A DNA stretch of 64,000 bases, from the NCBI RefSeq assembly GCF_006542375.1, contig NZ_CP038143.1, positions 558,001 through 622,000 of the forward strand, in the 5' to 3' direction. Below the pieces are notes generated by a model. It saw only the letters and a program-made list of their open reading frames with translations, made no database searches and had not been told where the DNA came from. The stretch is from Oecophyllibacter saccharovorans (GTDB taxonomy: Bacteria; Pseudomonadota; Alphaproteobacteria; Acetobacterales; Acetobacteraceae). Each line of letters starts with the position of its first letter. The first letter of the stretch is position 1. Made by a program: the position numbers and the translations under genes. Shown one piece after another: positions 19,573-29,237 of this stretch.

Positions 19573-20133
19573 CTAGGGGAGAGGGTGGAAGGGCTCAACC
19601 CGTTCACTTGCCCCATTCCCTTCAATACCGCCCAGAAAAGGCAGGGCGGGACAGGCACGCGCCACAGTCTCGAGCAATTGGCTACGTCGAAAGGGTTTGG
19701 GCAGAAAAGTCGTATCTGATGGCACATGGGCCAGCTGATCGCCCGACATCAGCACCAGCCCTGCCTGCTGGCCCTGTTCGGCCAGCAGCTCACGGGCCCG
19801 GCACACAAGGGTCAGCCCGCCTGGCGCTGAACTGTGCTCTGCAGGGCAGCCGGTCAGAGAAAGCGGCAGATTGAGATCAACCAGCAGCACCAGCCGCAAT
19901 CCGGCCTTCTGACCTGCCAGAGCGCTCCCTGTCTCCAGAGGTCCGCGCAGCCTAAGGTCAGATGGGCCTTCCCCCAGCGTGTGCAGTTCCGCAAGACCTT
20001 CTTCCACGCATGTGAAGCTCCTGACCGTCCAGCCAGCGCGCTCCAGCATGGTTTCAAGCAAGGCACACAGAATTTGATCATCCTCTCCCACCAGGCACAG
20101 GCCTGGCTGCACTTCTCCACGATCGCAGCTCAT
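19573..20133 (-). CDS. Receiver-domain-only response regulator with inserts
   Basis: A 186-residue receiver-like protein with no output domain. Acidic residues E18/D19, a probable phosphoacceptor D86 (LLVDLNLP) and K146 (FLPKPFRR) follow the receiver pattern. Two inserts enlarge it: about 20 residues before the D86 strand and about 25 after it. The ATG at 20133 overlaps the stop codon of the upstream exporter (ATGA), so the two are translationally coupled. Single-receiver proteins often work in phosphorelays or act directly on a partner. No kinase is adjacent. Confidence 0.72.
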   Translation of the reverse strand: MSCDRGEVQPGLCLVGEDDQILCALLETMLERAGWTVRSFTCVEEGLAELHTLGEGPSDLRLRGPLETGSALAGQKAGLRLVLLVDLNLPLSLTGCPAEHSSAPGGLTLVCRARELLAEQGQQAGLVLMSGDQLAHVPSDTTFLPKPFRRSQLLETVARACPALPFLGGIEGNGASERVEPFHPLP

Positions 20134-21455
20134 GGAGTTCTGCTTCCCTCGGTTCCTGCTTCGCGCGGGGCTTTCCAGGCGCAGTAGCACATGGCCAGGG
20201 TAGCGAGAAAAAACAGGGCCGCCATGGGCAGCGCAGTGCCCACTGGCAGGACTGCACAAAGCGCACTGGCCAGGGCGCCTGTCAGGTATTGCCCGGTCCC
20301 CGCCAGGGCCGCTGCCGTACCGGCATTGCGGCCCTGATGATAAAGCGCCGCTGCCGCCGCATTGGGACCGATCCCGCCGCCAGGTGCGAGAACAGCCAGC
20401 ATGGCGGCGATCAGGAGAGCAGCCCAGTCATGACCCAGCTGGCCACCATTATGGACGACCCAGGCAGCAGCCAGGGCGAGGCACAGCAGCGCCACCGCGC
20501 CGCCCAGGCTCAGCAGAAGACAGAAACGCAGGAGCTTCTGGCTGCTGATGCGCTCCACCAGCACGGCATTGATCTGTGAGACACCGATCATGCAGATCGC
20601 ACAACCGCCAAACAGCAGCCCGTACTGCATCGGCGTGAAGTGAAAGACCTGCTCGAACAGATAGGGCGCAGCACTCAGATAAGTGAAAACCACAAATCCC
20701 TGCAGGATCCAGACCATCCCGGAATAGAAAAACGTGGGGTCGTTGAAAATGCGCCAGTAACGCTCCAACACGCGCTTCAGCTGGACAGGCTGGCGATGGT
20801 CAGCGTCCAGCGTTTCGGGCAGCAGCAGAAAGACCAGCACCATGCAGAGAAGCCCGTAGACAGCCATGAGCCAGAAGATATCGCGCCAGCTGATCCAGGC
20901 CAGCGCAAAGCCACCCAAAGCCGGCGCCGCGATCGGCACCACCCCCTGCACGGCGATCAGGCGCGACATCAGCCGGGCCGAAGCATTGCCGCTCGTCGTG
21001 TCGCGCACGATGGCGTTGGGCACGACCAGGCTGGCCGCCCCCATGAAAGCCGCCAGTGCCCGGAAGGCACACAACACCCCCATGCCCTGGGCCAGGGCAC
21101 ACCCCACCGAAGCCAGAGCGTAGCCCAGTGTGCCGATGAGCAGCGGGGTTCTGCGCCCGAAGCGGTCTGCCAGCGGCCCGACACAGACCTGCCCCAGCGC
21201 CAGTCCGATCACCCATGCCGTCATGGTCAGGCTGCCGCTGCCAGCGGGGCTATGCAGCTGCGCCTCCATCATCGGCAGGGCGGGCAGGTAGACATCCGTC
21301 GATACAGGCCCGACAGCCGTCAGCGTGCCAAGCAGCAGCGGAAACCAGTGAGGCGGCTTTCTCGTCCCCTTTTCCGGTCCCGGACCACCAGAATCAGAAG
21401 AACCGGAAACAGATAAGGAAGAAAGAGTGTCCTCAGGCGGCAGGCGTTCGGCCAT
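20130..21455 (-). CDS. Bcr/CflA-family multidrug MFS exporter
   Basis: A 441-residue drug:H+ antiporter of the Bcr/CflA group: PLLLGTLTAVGPVSTDVYLPALPMM at the first helix, GPLADRFGRRTPLL in loop 2-3, and RALAAFMGAASLVVPNAIVRD in helix 4-5. The ATG at 21455 has a strong AAAGGAG nine bases upstream. The start overlaps the end of the TVP38-like gene by 23 bases and the end overlaps the receiver gene by four, so the three genes form a tight operon. The substrate is unknown. Confidence 0.9.
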   Translation of the reverse strand: MAERLPPEDTLSSLSVSGSSDSGGPGPEKGTRKPPHWFPLLLGTLTAVGPVSTDVYLPALPMMEAQLHSPAGSGSLTMTAWVIGLALGQVCVGPLADRFGRRTPLLIGTLGYALASVGCALAQGMGVLCAFRALAAFMGAASLVVPNAIVRDTTSGNASARLMSRLIAVQGVVPIAAPALGGFALAWISWRDIFWLMAVYGLLCMVLVFLLLPETLDADHRQPVQLKRVLERYWRIFNDPTFFYSGMVWILQGFVVFTYLSAAPYLFEQVFHFTPMQYGLLFGGCAICMIGVSQINAVLVERISSQKLLRFCLLLSLGGAVALLCLALAAAWVVHNGGQLGHDWAALLIAAMLAVLAPGGGIGPNAAAAALYHQGRNAGTAAALAGTGQYLTGALASALCAVLPVGTALPMAALFFLATLAMCYCAWKAPREAGTEGSRTP

Positions 21456-22191
21456 GCTGCACTCCTTTGACCTGCAGAGAAACATCATCCTGGCTGCCCG
21501 GCTGCGCTCGCAGAACATTGCGCCCACATACCACCCCCAGCACGCCCGAAACCAGCAGCAGCCCGGCTGCCAGTCCGCCCTGCGCAAGCCGGTCCAGACG
21601 GAGGCCATTGCCAGCCAGGACAAAAACCACGTTCTGCGGCAGACCACCAAGCAGAGTCGCAAAGAGGAAGGGCAGAAAACGCGTCCCGATGCGCCCACAG
21701 AAAACTGAAATCAGCAGAGCGGAGCCGACAGGCAGAAAACGCAAGGCCAATACCGTACGGAAAGGCGCCAGTGTCAGAGTCTGGCGCAGGGTGCTGAAGA
21801 AACCGACCTGATTATTAGGAAACTCAGCCTCTGCAGCGCGCTGGCCTGACAGCCACCCGGCGCCATAAGCCAATATTGCACCACCCGTTGAAGCGCCACA
21901 GGCAAGCAGAGTGCCCGACAGCAAGCCGAACATAGTCCCGGCCAGCAGGGCCAGCATCTGCCGCGGCAGACCACAGGCGCAATACAGCACACCGCCTGCC
22001 AGAAAAACGAGCCAGCTGCCATCATGACCGCGCCAGGCCTGCAGGCTGGCCAGCAGCCAGCGGCCGGCGGAAAGCCGGGCAGCCAGCAACGGCAGCAGGA
22101 TCAGCACCAGCGCCCAGAGTGCCAGACGACCTCCCGGCCCACGAAGCCAGGCTGCAAGGCCCAAAAGCCGCTTGGAAGAATCTGCAGGCAT
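21433..22191 (-). CDS. TVP38/TMEM64 (VTT/DedA-like) membrane protein
   Basis: A 252-residue inner-membrane protein with about six hydrophobic segments. The core matches the VTT domain: ARQMLALLAGTMFGLLSGTLLACGASTGGAILAY-type glycine-rich region, then LALRFLPVGSALLISVFCGRIGTRFLPF. The Phe/Gly-rich F(x)GxxxG motif is present. DedA-like proteins are linked to lipid scrambling and membrane homeostasis. The start at 22191 (TGGAAA upstream) avoids overlap with the Nudix gene; an upstream ATG at 22290 would overlap it by 55 bases. Confidence 0.82.
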   Translation of the reverse strand: MPADSSKRLLGLAAWLRGPGGRLALWALVLILLPLLAARLSAGRWLLASLQAWRGHDGSWLVFLAGGVLYCACGLPRQMLALLAGTMFGLLSGTLLACGASTGGAILAYGAGWLSGQRAAEAEFPNNQVGFFSTLRQTLTLAPFRTVLALRFLPVGSALLISVFCGRIGTRFLPFLFATLLGGLPQNVVFVLAGNGLRLDRLAQGGLAAGLLLVSGVLGVVCGRNVLRAQPGSQDDVSLQVKGVQHGRTPAA

Positions 22192-22235
22192 TTTTCCAGA
22201 CGTTCTCAGAACAGACTCTTCAGCTAATGGCTGGC

Positions 22236-22922
22236 TCAGAGCAGGCCCCGGGCACGGATAAGCGCGAAAGCGGCCAGGGTCACCATGCACGTGATTTCTC
22301 CTTCAGCGATCATGCGCTCGAACTGTTCCAGGGTCACGTCATGCGCCGTCATGTCAGCTTCGCTCGATTCACGCGCGGTGTCGCCGCGCTCGAGATCACG
22401 GGCCAGATACACATAGCCCTTCTGGGTCGAGTAACCCGCCCCCTGATAGAGCATCCCCGCTGCGATGAGACGGCCGGCAAGCAACCCCGTTTCCTCGCGC
22501 AATTCCCCCAGGGCCAGCTCAGCGGGGTCCACATCAGAGCGTTCCTCCCACATGCCCATGGGGAATTCCCACAGACGTTTTGCAACCGGGTAACGGAACT
22601 GCCGCACCAGGGTGATACGGCCATCACGATGCTGGGGCATGATCACTGAAAAAGTGCCCCGCTCGACCGTGCCATACAGCCCTTTTCTGCCATCGGGGCG
22701 CAGGAAGACGTCTTCACGCACGGCCGTCCAGGGATTGCGGTAGACCTGGCGCGTGCCAAGCAGCCGGTAGCCCGCAGCCGCCTGAGCCGCCCTGATCTCC
22801 GGCGCATCGGCATCCCCCGGAGTTTCGGCAGGAAGGGAAAACAGGACCTGGTCGCTGTCGTCCCCCTCACCCGAAGCGGGGGTACTGTCTGCGTCACTGC
22901 CGGCAGGAATATTCTGAGCCAT
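22236..22922 (-). CDS. Nudix hydrolase, ADP-ribose pyrophosphatase-like
   Basis: A 228-residue Nudix protein of the NudF/ADP-sugar type, which would cleave nucleoside diphosphate sugars in the cytoplasm. The N-terminal half (LGTRQVYRNPWTAVREDVFLRPDGRKGLYGTV) is typical of this group. The Nudix box reads GMWEERSD...LALGELREETGLLAG: the REETG core is intact but the usual first Arg of RExxEE is a Gly. It lies just upstream of the TVP38-like gene. About 65 N-terminal residues are acidic and probably disordered. Confidence 0.85.
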   Translation of the reverse strand: MAQNIPAGSDADSTPASGEGDDSDQVLFSLPAETPGDADAPEIRAAQAAAGYRLLGTRQVYRNPWTAVREDVFLRPDGRKGLYGTVERGTFSVIMPQHRDGRITLVRQFRYPVAKRLWEFPMGMWEERSDVDPAELALGELREETGLLAGRLIAAGMLYQGAGYSTQKGYVYLARDLERGDTARESSEADMTAHDVTLEQFERMIAEGEITCMVTLAAFALIRARGLL

Positions 22923-23600
22923 GAGAATCCAGTCTGGGTCCTGACCGTGATGTCGGGGGATCAAAGCATGAAACGGTCATCAAGCTACGTAAAACACCTT
23001 AATTGGGAGAAAAGACGTTCCCGACTTCCCCCTGCGCCTGCAGGCGTGCCAGGCAGCCTCCCGCAACAGGTGACGACAAAATGTGAACTTATTAAAAAAT
23101 TTTCCACAAAACTATCGCTCGAGATCAATATCCCCTCTTCTCATGCCTTCCTGAAGCCCGAAATCCGTCTTCCCAGTCTTTGCAGGTCTCCAGGCCACGC
23201 GCTGGCAGAGGCAGGCTTCTGCAGATAGTTTCATGCCGCTCACCCCTTTTCGCCTAGGGGCAGAAGAATCTGAAAATGACTGGAACATTCCCGGAAAGAT
23301 ACGCAGGGAGCGGGAAGCTGGCAGAACGTCACACACCATCACCAGGTCGTGACGGAAGCGCAATCTACCCTTATGGTAAAGCGCTTGATGCAACGAGCCG
23401 GCTGCCTGCGCCGTCCGGTTCCGTTTCCAGCTGACCGATACCGGATCTCTTGCCGGTCTCCCGGTCGGGCCAAGCGCGGGAACGGGAACGGTCCGGCAGG
23501 GTGGACGGACTATCATAATCCGTAATCGGGCTATAATCGGGCAGACGGGGTGCCTCTCCCACGCCCTGTTTTCACCCTCCGCCTAGACCCCTCCAGGGAG
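22923..23600. other. Large divergent intergenic region
   Basis: 678 bases between the Nudix gene and the MFS gene with no convincing gene on either strand. An AT-rich patch at about 23070-23130 may hold promoters. Near the right end, three copies of (A/G)TAATC(C/G)G occur at about 23515, 23522 and 23533, which could be a regulator binding site for the MFS gene. Confidence 0.45.
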
Positions 23601-24881
23601 ATGCGTGTGCCAGAAGAGTCGATCGTCGGAACCGCCGCCGACCCCAAACTACCGACCAACCCCACCCTGCGGGTCCTTCCGGTCGTTCTGTTCAACCTGC
23701 TGATCTATTTCGTCATCGGGCTGCCAAACGCCGTGATGAGCGGCATGTTCGTGGTCAATACGCTCGGCTTTGATACAGGGGTGGCCGGGACAACCATCAC
23801 CCTTCAATATCTCGGCACTTTTGCCACCCGTCTGGTGGCAGGCCAGCTTGTGGATAAATACGGCCCCAAGAAGATCCTGACCTGGGGGCTGATCGCCTGC
23901 GTCATTTCCGGGCTGCTGGTCTGTCTTGCAGCCATCATCCCGACCATCTTCGGCACTGACGGCAAGCTGACGCACGGCACGTGGCGCTACGTCGCCCTTG
24001 GCATCGCTCTGCTGAGCCGGCTGTTCATCGGCTGGGCCGAAAGCTGGACCGCCACTTCCGTCACCACCTGGAACATGCGCCGCGTCGGGCTGGCTCATAC
24101 CTCTGTTGCCATCTCCTGGAACGGCGTCACCTCTTACGGGGGCATCGCCCTGGGCGTGACAGTCGGTGAGTTCCTGGGAGCGAAAGTCATGCCGCAGTGC
24201 AGTCTTCTGCCTGTCGGCATGCTGGCGGTCGCCATCGGGGTGGGCGCGCTGATCCTGCTGAGCTTCTATGTGGGCGTCAAACCCCTGGACCGCAAAGGCG
24301 CGCCGATGTCCTTCCTCACGGCTGTGCGCAAGGTGCTGCCCTATGGCTCCGGGCTGGCAGCCGGCTCCTTCGGCTTCGGCACGGTCAACGGGTTCCTGTC
24401 GCTGTATTATGAGTCCAACCACTGGTACGACATCGGCCTGACCTTCATAATCTTCGCGGCTGTCTTCATCGGGGTGCGGATCCTGTTCTCCAACCAGATC
24501 GACATCCGTGGCGGCATGCCTGTGGCAGCCGTGTCACTGCTGACTGAAACCATCGCCATGGGTCTCTTCAGCTTCGGTCATTCCGAAGTCAGCGCCATGG
24601 TGGCAACCGGCCTTACCGCTGCCGGCTTCTCTCTGCTCTTCCCGGCCCTTGGCACAGAAGCGGTCAAGACAGATGGACCGGAATACAGCGGCATCCTTCT
24701 GGCGGCCTATTCCATCTTTACCGATCTCACCATCTTCCTTGTGGGACCGTGCATGGGCTACATCAAGGACCATTCCAGCTGGTCCGTGATGTTCGCCGTC
24801 GTCGGCGTTCTCTGCTTCAGCGGCATTTTCCTCAGCTACGGGCTGAAGGCGCTGAGCAACAAACAGATCCGCCAGGGCTGA
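23601..24881 (+). CDS. MFS transporter, YfcJ/YhhS-like
   Basis: A 426-residue, twelve-helix major facilitator. Signature segments are GQLVDKYGPKKILTWGL (loop 2-3), SRLFIGWAESWTATSVTTWNMRRVG (helix 4-5 region) and SYGGIALGVTVGEFLG. This resembles the YfcJ/YhhS subfamily of uncharacterised exporters. The start is uncertain: ATG 23601 has GGGAG directly beside it, GTG 23607 is better spaced, and an ATG at 23550 is also in frame. The substrate is unknown. Confidence 0.83.
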   Translation: MRVPEESIVGTAADPKLPTNPTLRVLPVVLFNLLIYFVIGLPNAVMSGMFVVNTLGFDTGVAGTTITLQYLGTFATRLVAGQLVDKYGPKKILTWGLIACVISGLLVCLAAIIPTIFGTDGKLTHGTWRYVALGIALLSRLFIGWAESWTATSVTTWNMRRVGLAHTSVAISWNGVTSYGGIALGVTVGEFLGAKVMPQCSLLPVGMLAVAIGVGALILLSFYVGVKPLDRKGAPMSFLTAVRKVLPYGSGLAAGSFGFGTVNGFLSLYYESNHWYDIGLTFIIFAAVFIGVRILFSNQIDIRGGMPVAAVSLLTETIAMGLFSFGHSEVSAMVATGLTAAGFSLLFPALGTEAVKTDGPEYSGILLAAYSIFTDLTIFLVGPCMGYIKDHSSWSVMFAVVGVLCFSGIFLSYGLKALSNKQIRQG

Positions 24882-24981
24882 ATTCCCGACCAGACTCTTT
24901 CCTTACGCCCGCTTCTGGCGTAGCCCGACTGCGAAGTCCGGCCACAGGAAAGAATCCCTGAAGCACAAGGACCTTGCCTCG

Positions 24982-25599
24982 TTGACCGAAAACGCTGTTT
25001 CTCCCACCCCACCAATGACTGCCGGGCGCCAGGCGCCGGAAACCGTTTCCAGCTGCGCTGTCTTCTGCGGCTCACGGCCCGGACGGCTGCCAGCTTATAC
25101 TGAAGCGGCCCGGGCTGTCGGCACGGCCCTGGCTGAAGCGGGCATCACGCTGATCTATGGCGGCGGCAATTGCGGATTGATGGGCCAGGTGGCCGACGCG
25201 GTGCTGGCAGCGGGGGGAACGGTCAAGGGCATCATCCCGCATTTTCTGCACAGCCGCGAGGGGATGCATGCAGGGGTGACGGACCTTGAAGTGACAGCTG
25301 ACATGCCTTCACGCAAGGAGCGTCTGTTCACGCTGCCACAGGCTTACGTCATCCTGCCCGGTGGTATCGGTACATTGGATGAGTTTGCCGAAGTTCTCGT
25401 CAATCACCAGCTTGACCAGGGGCGCAAGCCCATCTGTGTGGTCAATGCTGCAGGCTGGGCCGATCCGCTGCTGGCCTGCCTTGAAGCGATGGTGGAACAG
25501 GGCTTTGCCGAACCCGCACTTATGGAATATTTCGGCGTTGTGGCGGATGCAGAAGCGATGATCCGTTACCTGAAACGGCCTCTGCCTTCAGCAGTCTGA
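24982..25599 (+). CDS. LOG-family nucleoside 5'-monophosphate phosphoribohydrolase
   Basis: A 205-residue lysine-decarboxylase-like (TIGR00730) Rossmann protein, related to LOG enzymes that release cytokinin-type bases from nucleotide monophosphates. The motifs GGGNCGLMG (near 60) and PGGIGTLDEF (near 130) are both present, the second being the PGGxGTxxE active-site box with the catalytic Glu. SRKERLF supplies the conserved Arg. The TTG at 24982 has AAGGA ten bases upstream; ATG 25015 (no ribosome-binding site) is an alternative that removes eleven residues. Confidence 0.88.
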   Translation: MTENAVSPTPPMTAGRQAPETVSSCAVFCGSRPGRLPAYTEAARAVGTALAEAGITLIYGGGNCGLMGQVADAVLAAGGTVKGIIPHFLHSREGMHAGVTDLEVTADMPSRKERLFTLPQAYVILPGGIGTLDEFAEVLVNHQLDQGRKPICVVNAAGWADPLLACLEAMVEQGFAEPALMEYFGVVADAEAMIRYLKRPLPSAV

Positions 25600-25628
25600 C
25601 GGGCCTTCAGCGAGGCCGAGCCCCAGGT

Positions 25629-26891
25629 TCAGGCTTCAGCGCGGACGCGACGGATGACGGCGCCACAGGCAGCGAGCTTGCGGTCCACGCCTTCATAACC
25701 GCGGTCCAGATGGTAGATCCGGCTCAGAACCGTTTCCCCTTCCGCCCGCAGTCCAGCCAGAATCAGCGAGAAGGACGCCCGCAGATCGGTCGCCATGACC
25801 CGCGCGCCTGAAAGCCCGCGCACACCACGGATAATCGCCGAGCGGCCATGGATGTTGACGTTGGCGCCCATGCGGTTCAGCTCCGGCACATGCATAAAAC
25901 GGTTTTCAAAAATTGTTTCCGTGATCATTGAAGCGCCATCTGCCACAGCAAGCATGGCCATGAACTGGGCCTGCATATCCGTGGGGAAGCCCGGATAGGG
26001 CTCTGTCATCAGGTCAATGCCGCGCAGCTGGCCACGCGCGCGCACGCGCAGGCCACGCTGATCGAGCTGAACCTCCGCACCTGCGGCCTCCAGAGCCGTG
26101 ATCACCGCTTCCTGATCCTCTTCCCGCCCACCGACCAGCAGCAGGTCACCCCCCGTGATCACAGCGGCACAGGCATAGGTTCCGCATTCGATCCGGTCGG
26201 GCATCACGGCATATTCAGCTCCGTGCAGCGCGGGCACGCCTTCAATGACCAGTGTCCCCGTGCCCTCACCGCTGATGCGTGCGCCCATGGCACGCAGGCA
26301 GCCGGCCAGATCCGCGATCTCGGGTTCGCGGGCCGCATTGACGATCTCTGTCGTTCCCTTGGCCAGCGTGGCAGCCATGAGCAGGTTTTCCGTCGCACCG
26401 ACACTGGCGAAAGGCAGAACGATGCGCGCGCCCTTCAGCCCGCCGGGCGCAGAAGCATTGATGTAGCCGTTCTCCAGAACGATTTCCGCCCCCATGGCCT
26501 CAAACCCCTTGAGGTGCAGGTCAACCGGGCGGGTGCCGATGGCGCACCCACCAGGCAGCGAAACCTTGGCTTCCCCGACCCGGGCTAACAGAGGCCCCAG
26601 CACAAGGATGGAAGCGCGCATTTTCGAGACGATGTCATAGGGCGCTTCCACCGACGTGATCTGCCCCGACAGGCTGAGAGTATGGGGATCAACCTGCACA
26701 ACCTCCATACCCAGTCCGGTCAGCAGGCGCTTCATGGTACGGATATCGGCAATATCAGGCACATTGGAGAGCACCAGTGGACCGGGAGAAAGCAAAGCCG
26801 CCACCATCAGCTTGAGGCCGGAATTCTTGGCACCCCCGATGGGGATTTCCCCGTTCAGACGCGCGCCGCCCTCAATGATGAACTGGTCCAT
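25629..26891 (-). CDS. murA: UDP-N-acetylglucosamine 1-carboxyvinyltransferase
   Basis: First committed enzyme of peptidoglycan synthesis, adding enolpyruvate to UDP-GlcNAc in the cytoplasm. It has 420 residues, the family norm. K22 (GGAKNSGLK) and the catalytic Cys, C116 ([13 protein letters not shown]), are present, so it should be fosfomycin-sensitive in type. The C-terminal [15 protein letters not shown] is complete. It is monocistronic as far as seen, with a 257-base upstream region before dcd. Confidence 0.97.
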   Translation of the reverse strand: MDQFIIEGGARLNGEIPIGGAKNSGLKLMVAALLSPGPLVLSNVPDIADIRTMKRLLTGLGMEVVQVDPHTLSLSGQITSVEAPYDIVSKMRASILVLGPLLARVGEAKVSLPGGCAIGTRPVDLHLKGFEAMGAEIVLENGYINASAPGGLKGARIVLPFASVGATENLLMAATLAKGTTEIVNAAREPEIADLAGCLRAMGARISGEGTGTLVIEGVPALHGAEYAVMPDRIECGTYACAAVITGGDLLLVGGREEDQEAVITALEAAGAEVQLDQRGLRVRARGQLRGIDLMTEPYPGFPTDMQAQFMAMLAVADGASMITETIFENRFMHVPELNRMGANVNIHGRSAIIRGVRGLSGARVMATDLRASFSLILAGLRAEGETVLSRIYHLDRGYEGVDRKLAACGAVIRRVRAEA

Positions 26892-27148
26892 TCTCCCTCG
26901 ACTCCTGTCTCAATCTCTGTGCTGACTCTGGCCTGTTGTTTTTGTCTTGTCGTGTGCCTTGCGAGTGCCCTTGAACGCTGCGTTACCCGGTCCTCTGGTG
27001 CTTTCCAATATACCGGCTTCCCCTCGGTCAGCACCCGGAAAAGCGGAACGGATAAGAAGTGTTTAAGGCGCTTTTATGTATTGATCCTGTATGTATCGGT
27101 CCTGCATTGGCGGTCGGCTCTATCAGGACCCGGTTTGCAGCCTGGGTT

Positions 27149-27700
27149 TCACAGCCTTGGGGGCGTCACGCCTGTCTGGTGCATGTATTTCCCCGCCCGG
27201 TCGGCGTAGCTTACTTCACACGGGCTGGCCCCCTTGAAGAACAGAAACTGGCAGATGCCCTCATTAGCATAGATCCTGGCGGGCAACGGGGTCGTGTTGC
27301 TGATCTCGATCGTCACCTGCCCCTCCCATTCCGGCTCGAGCGGCGTAACATTCACGATGATACCGCAACGCGCGTAAGTGGACTTGCCCAGGCACAGTAC
27401 CAGCACATCACGGGGGATGCGGAAGGTCTCGACCGTATGGGCCAGGGCGAAGCTGTTAGGCGGAATGGTGATATCGCCTTTGCGGGTCACGAAACTGTCA
27501 GGCGTGAAATGCTTGGGATCAACGATGGCGCTGTCCACATCCGTGAAGATCCGGAATTCATCAGCCACGCGTGCATCATAGCCATAAGAGGAGAGGCCGT
27601 AGGAGATCACGCCCTCACGCTTCTGCGCTTCAACGAATGGCGTGATCATGCCGTGTTGCAGAGCCATTTCCCGGATCCAGCTGTCGGGCATGATGGACAT
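27149..27700 (-). CDS. dcd: dCTP deaminase
   Basis: Converts dCTP to dUTP for thymidylate synthesis. The 183-residue product starts [13 protein letters not shown], the usual alphaproteobacterial N-terminus, and contains [14 protein letters not shown] and [16 protein letters not shown] with the active-site Glu. GAGGAG is about ten bases upstream of ATG 27700; an upstream in-frame extension to 27784 lacks similarity to the family. Length is normal. Confidence 0.95.
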   Translation of the reverse strand: MSIMPDSWIREMALQHGMITPFVEAQKREGVISYGLSSYGYDARVADEFRIFTDVDSAIVDPKHFTPDSFVTRKGDITIPPNSFALAHTVETFRIPRDVLVLCLGKSTYARCGIIVNVTPLEPEWEGQVTIEISNTTPLPARIYANEGICQFLFFKGASPCEVSYADRAGKYMHQTGVTPPRL

Positions 27701-27905
27701 GGCATCGTCTCCTCTCGGTTGCTGGTATGTGTTTGCATTTCTGGCTTCTGAAAGCCCCGCTCTGCCCTTGCGCTGGCCGCCCACTCCCGTGAGAGAAGAA
27801 CCCTTTCGCTCTAGACTGCCCCGCTTCTGAGCGCAACGCTCCTGGCAGACAAGTGCAAAATGAGCCGGTGGTCAGAATCTTTCCGTGCCTCTGCGCCCCT
27901 CAGCT

Positions 27906-29237
27906 TTATTTCTCCGAATTTTCAGCTGGCTCAGGAACGGTTTCGGAGCCACTTTTACCTGAACCGGTTTCCGTTTCGACAGGGGCTGATCCACCGGAGG
28001 CAGGTCGGGGCGTGGGCGCGTTGGCAGCGGCCTGCGGTGCAGAGGCAGAACCGCGGGAAAACCAGGCGGCCCTGCGGCGCGGTCGGTCCCAGACTGTCGG
28101 GGAAAGGGCGGCGGCCGGATGGGTGATAGGCAGGCGGCTGAACATGTCATCGCGAAAAAGCAGCTCCGACATGGAAGGCCGGCGCCGGCGGGGCTTGCGG
28201 AGCGGGCGCTGTACTGCAGCCCCACGCAGGGTGCGGCGGAAATGCGGCCAGCGCGGGCGAAGCTCGCTGCAGACCACACCCCCCACAATGCAGCCAGCTC
28301 CCATAACGGTCGTGGGGCCGAGTGGCTCACCCATCAGGTGACCGATCAGCCCCCCCCAGATCGGCTCAGTGGAGTAGATCATCGTAGCTTTGGTGGCCGG
28401 AACCGATTTCTGTGCCCAGTTCATCACCAGTTGGACGCAAGCGCTCAGCAGCCCCATGGCCACTGCACACCAGACCCAGGGCGCATGAAAGGAGGGCAGG
28501 TGTTCACCGGTTACAATCATGCAGGCAAAAGCCAGCAATCCACCGAAAACCAGCTGGACGATCGTGATGCGCTTGCTGTTGGCCCCGACAGCAAACATGC
28601 TGATGAACAGGATCTCGAACGCGAAAGCAACGGTGCCGACAAGGGTGTAGATATCGCCTGTGCTGAAATGCAGTCCGTCTTTCTGGGGCCCGGCCAGCAG
28701 CACCAGGCCGGTAAAGGCCAGGAGAATACCGACCCAGCTCATCAGGCTGGGCGGCTTGCGCTGCACCAGCCACTGCAGAAGTGGTACCAGCGGCACGTAA
28801 AGAGCGGTCAGGAAGGCTGAGCGGCTGCTGGGAATGGTCTCAAGCCCGGCACTCTGGAGCATATAGCCGACTGAAAGCGCTGTGCCGATCAGACTGCCAT
28901 TGACGATCTCGCGCCGTGTCATGCCGAGAAGGCAGCTGGGACCTGTCATCAGCATGACAAAGAAAGCGGCGATGAGAAAGCGCACGCCCACAAAGAAACA
29001 GGGGCCGCTGGATTCCATCGCCAGATGCAGCACGTAATACGTTCCGCCCCAGAAGACGGTAACAATGGCCAGCGAGATTTCAGGCAGCGTCGGCAGGTAA
29101 CGCGCCAGACCTTCTTTCTGGTGCGACGACGGATGTGCCGGGGGCTCAGCTACCAAGGGGCTCGAGACAGAGACCGCCGGCGCCCCGGCAGACGGCCCGT
29201 CACCCTTCTGCTCTTGGGGAGAAGCGGGGCTGGTCAT
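27906..29237 (-). CDS. DMT-superfamily (two EamA domains) exporter with long C-terminal tail
   Basis: A 443-residue membrane protein with ten helices in two EamA repeats (about 50-185 and 190-335). The first repeat begins LAIVTVFWGGTYYVLHLAM. The last 105 residues are cytoplasmic in character, Arg/Pro-rich then acidic, with no helix. The start overlaps the stop of the small basic protein by four bases (ATGA), giving an operon with it and the glycosyltransferase. The substrate is unknown; the link with a glycosyltransferase hints at export in envelope synthesis. Confidence 0.85.
   Translation of the reverse strand: MTSPASPQEQKGDGPSAGAPAVSVSSPLVAEPPAHPSSHQKEGLARYLPTLPEISLAIVTVFWGGTYYVLHLAMESSGPCFFVGVRFLIAAFFVMLMTGPSCLLGMTRREIVNGSLIGTALSVGYMLQSAGLETIPSSRSAFLTALYVPLVPLLQWLVQRKPPSLMSWVGILLAFTGLVLLAGPQKDGLHFSTGDIYTLVGTVAFAFEILFISMFAVGANSKRITIVQLVFGGLLAFACMIVTGEHLPSFHAPWVWCAVAMGLLSACVQLVMNWAQKSVPATKATMIYSTEPIWGGLIGHLMGEPLGPTTVMGAGCIVGGVVCSELRPRWPHFRRTLRGAAVQRPLRKPRRRRPSMSELLFRDDMFSRLPITHPAAALSPTVWDRPRRRAAWFSRGSASAPQAAANAPTPRPASGGSAPVETETGSGKSGSETVPEPAENSEK

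Noticed and set aside
22947-23228. 93-codon plus-strand frame and a 134-codon minus-strand frame (to 23516) in the Nudix-MFS gap
   Set aside because: Neither has a plausible start site or protein-like composition.
27059-27751. 230-codon plus-strand frame across dcd
   Set aside because: Antisense to dcd, which has full family motifs.
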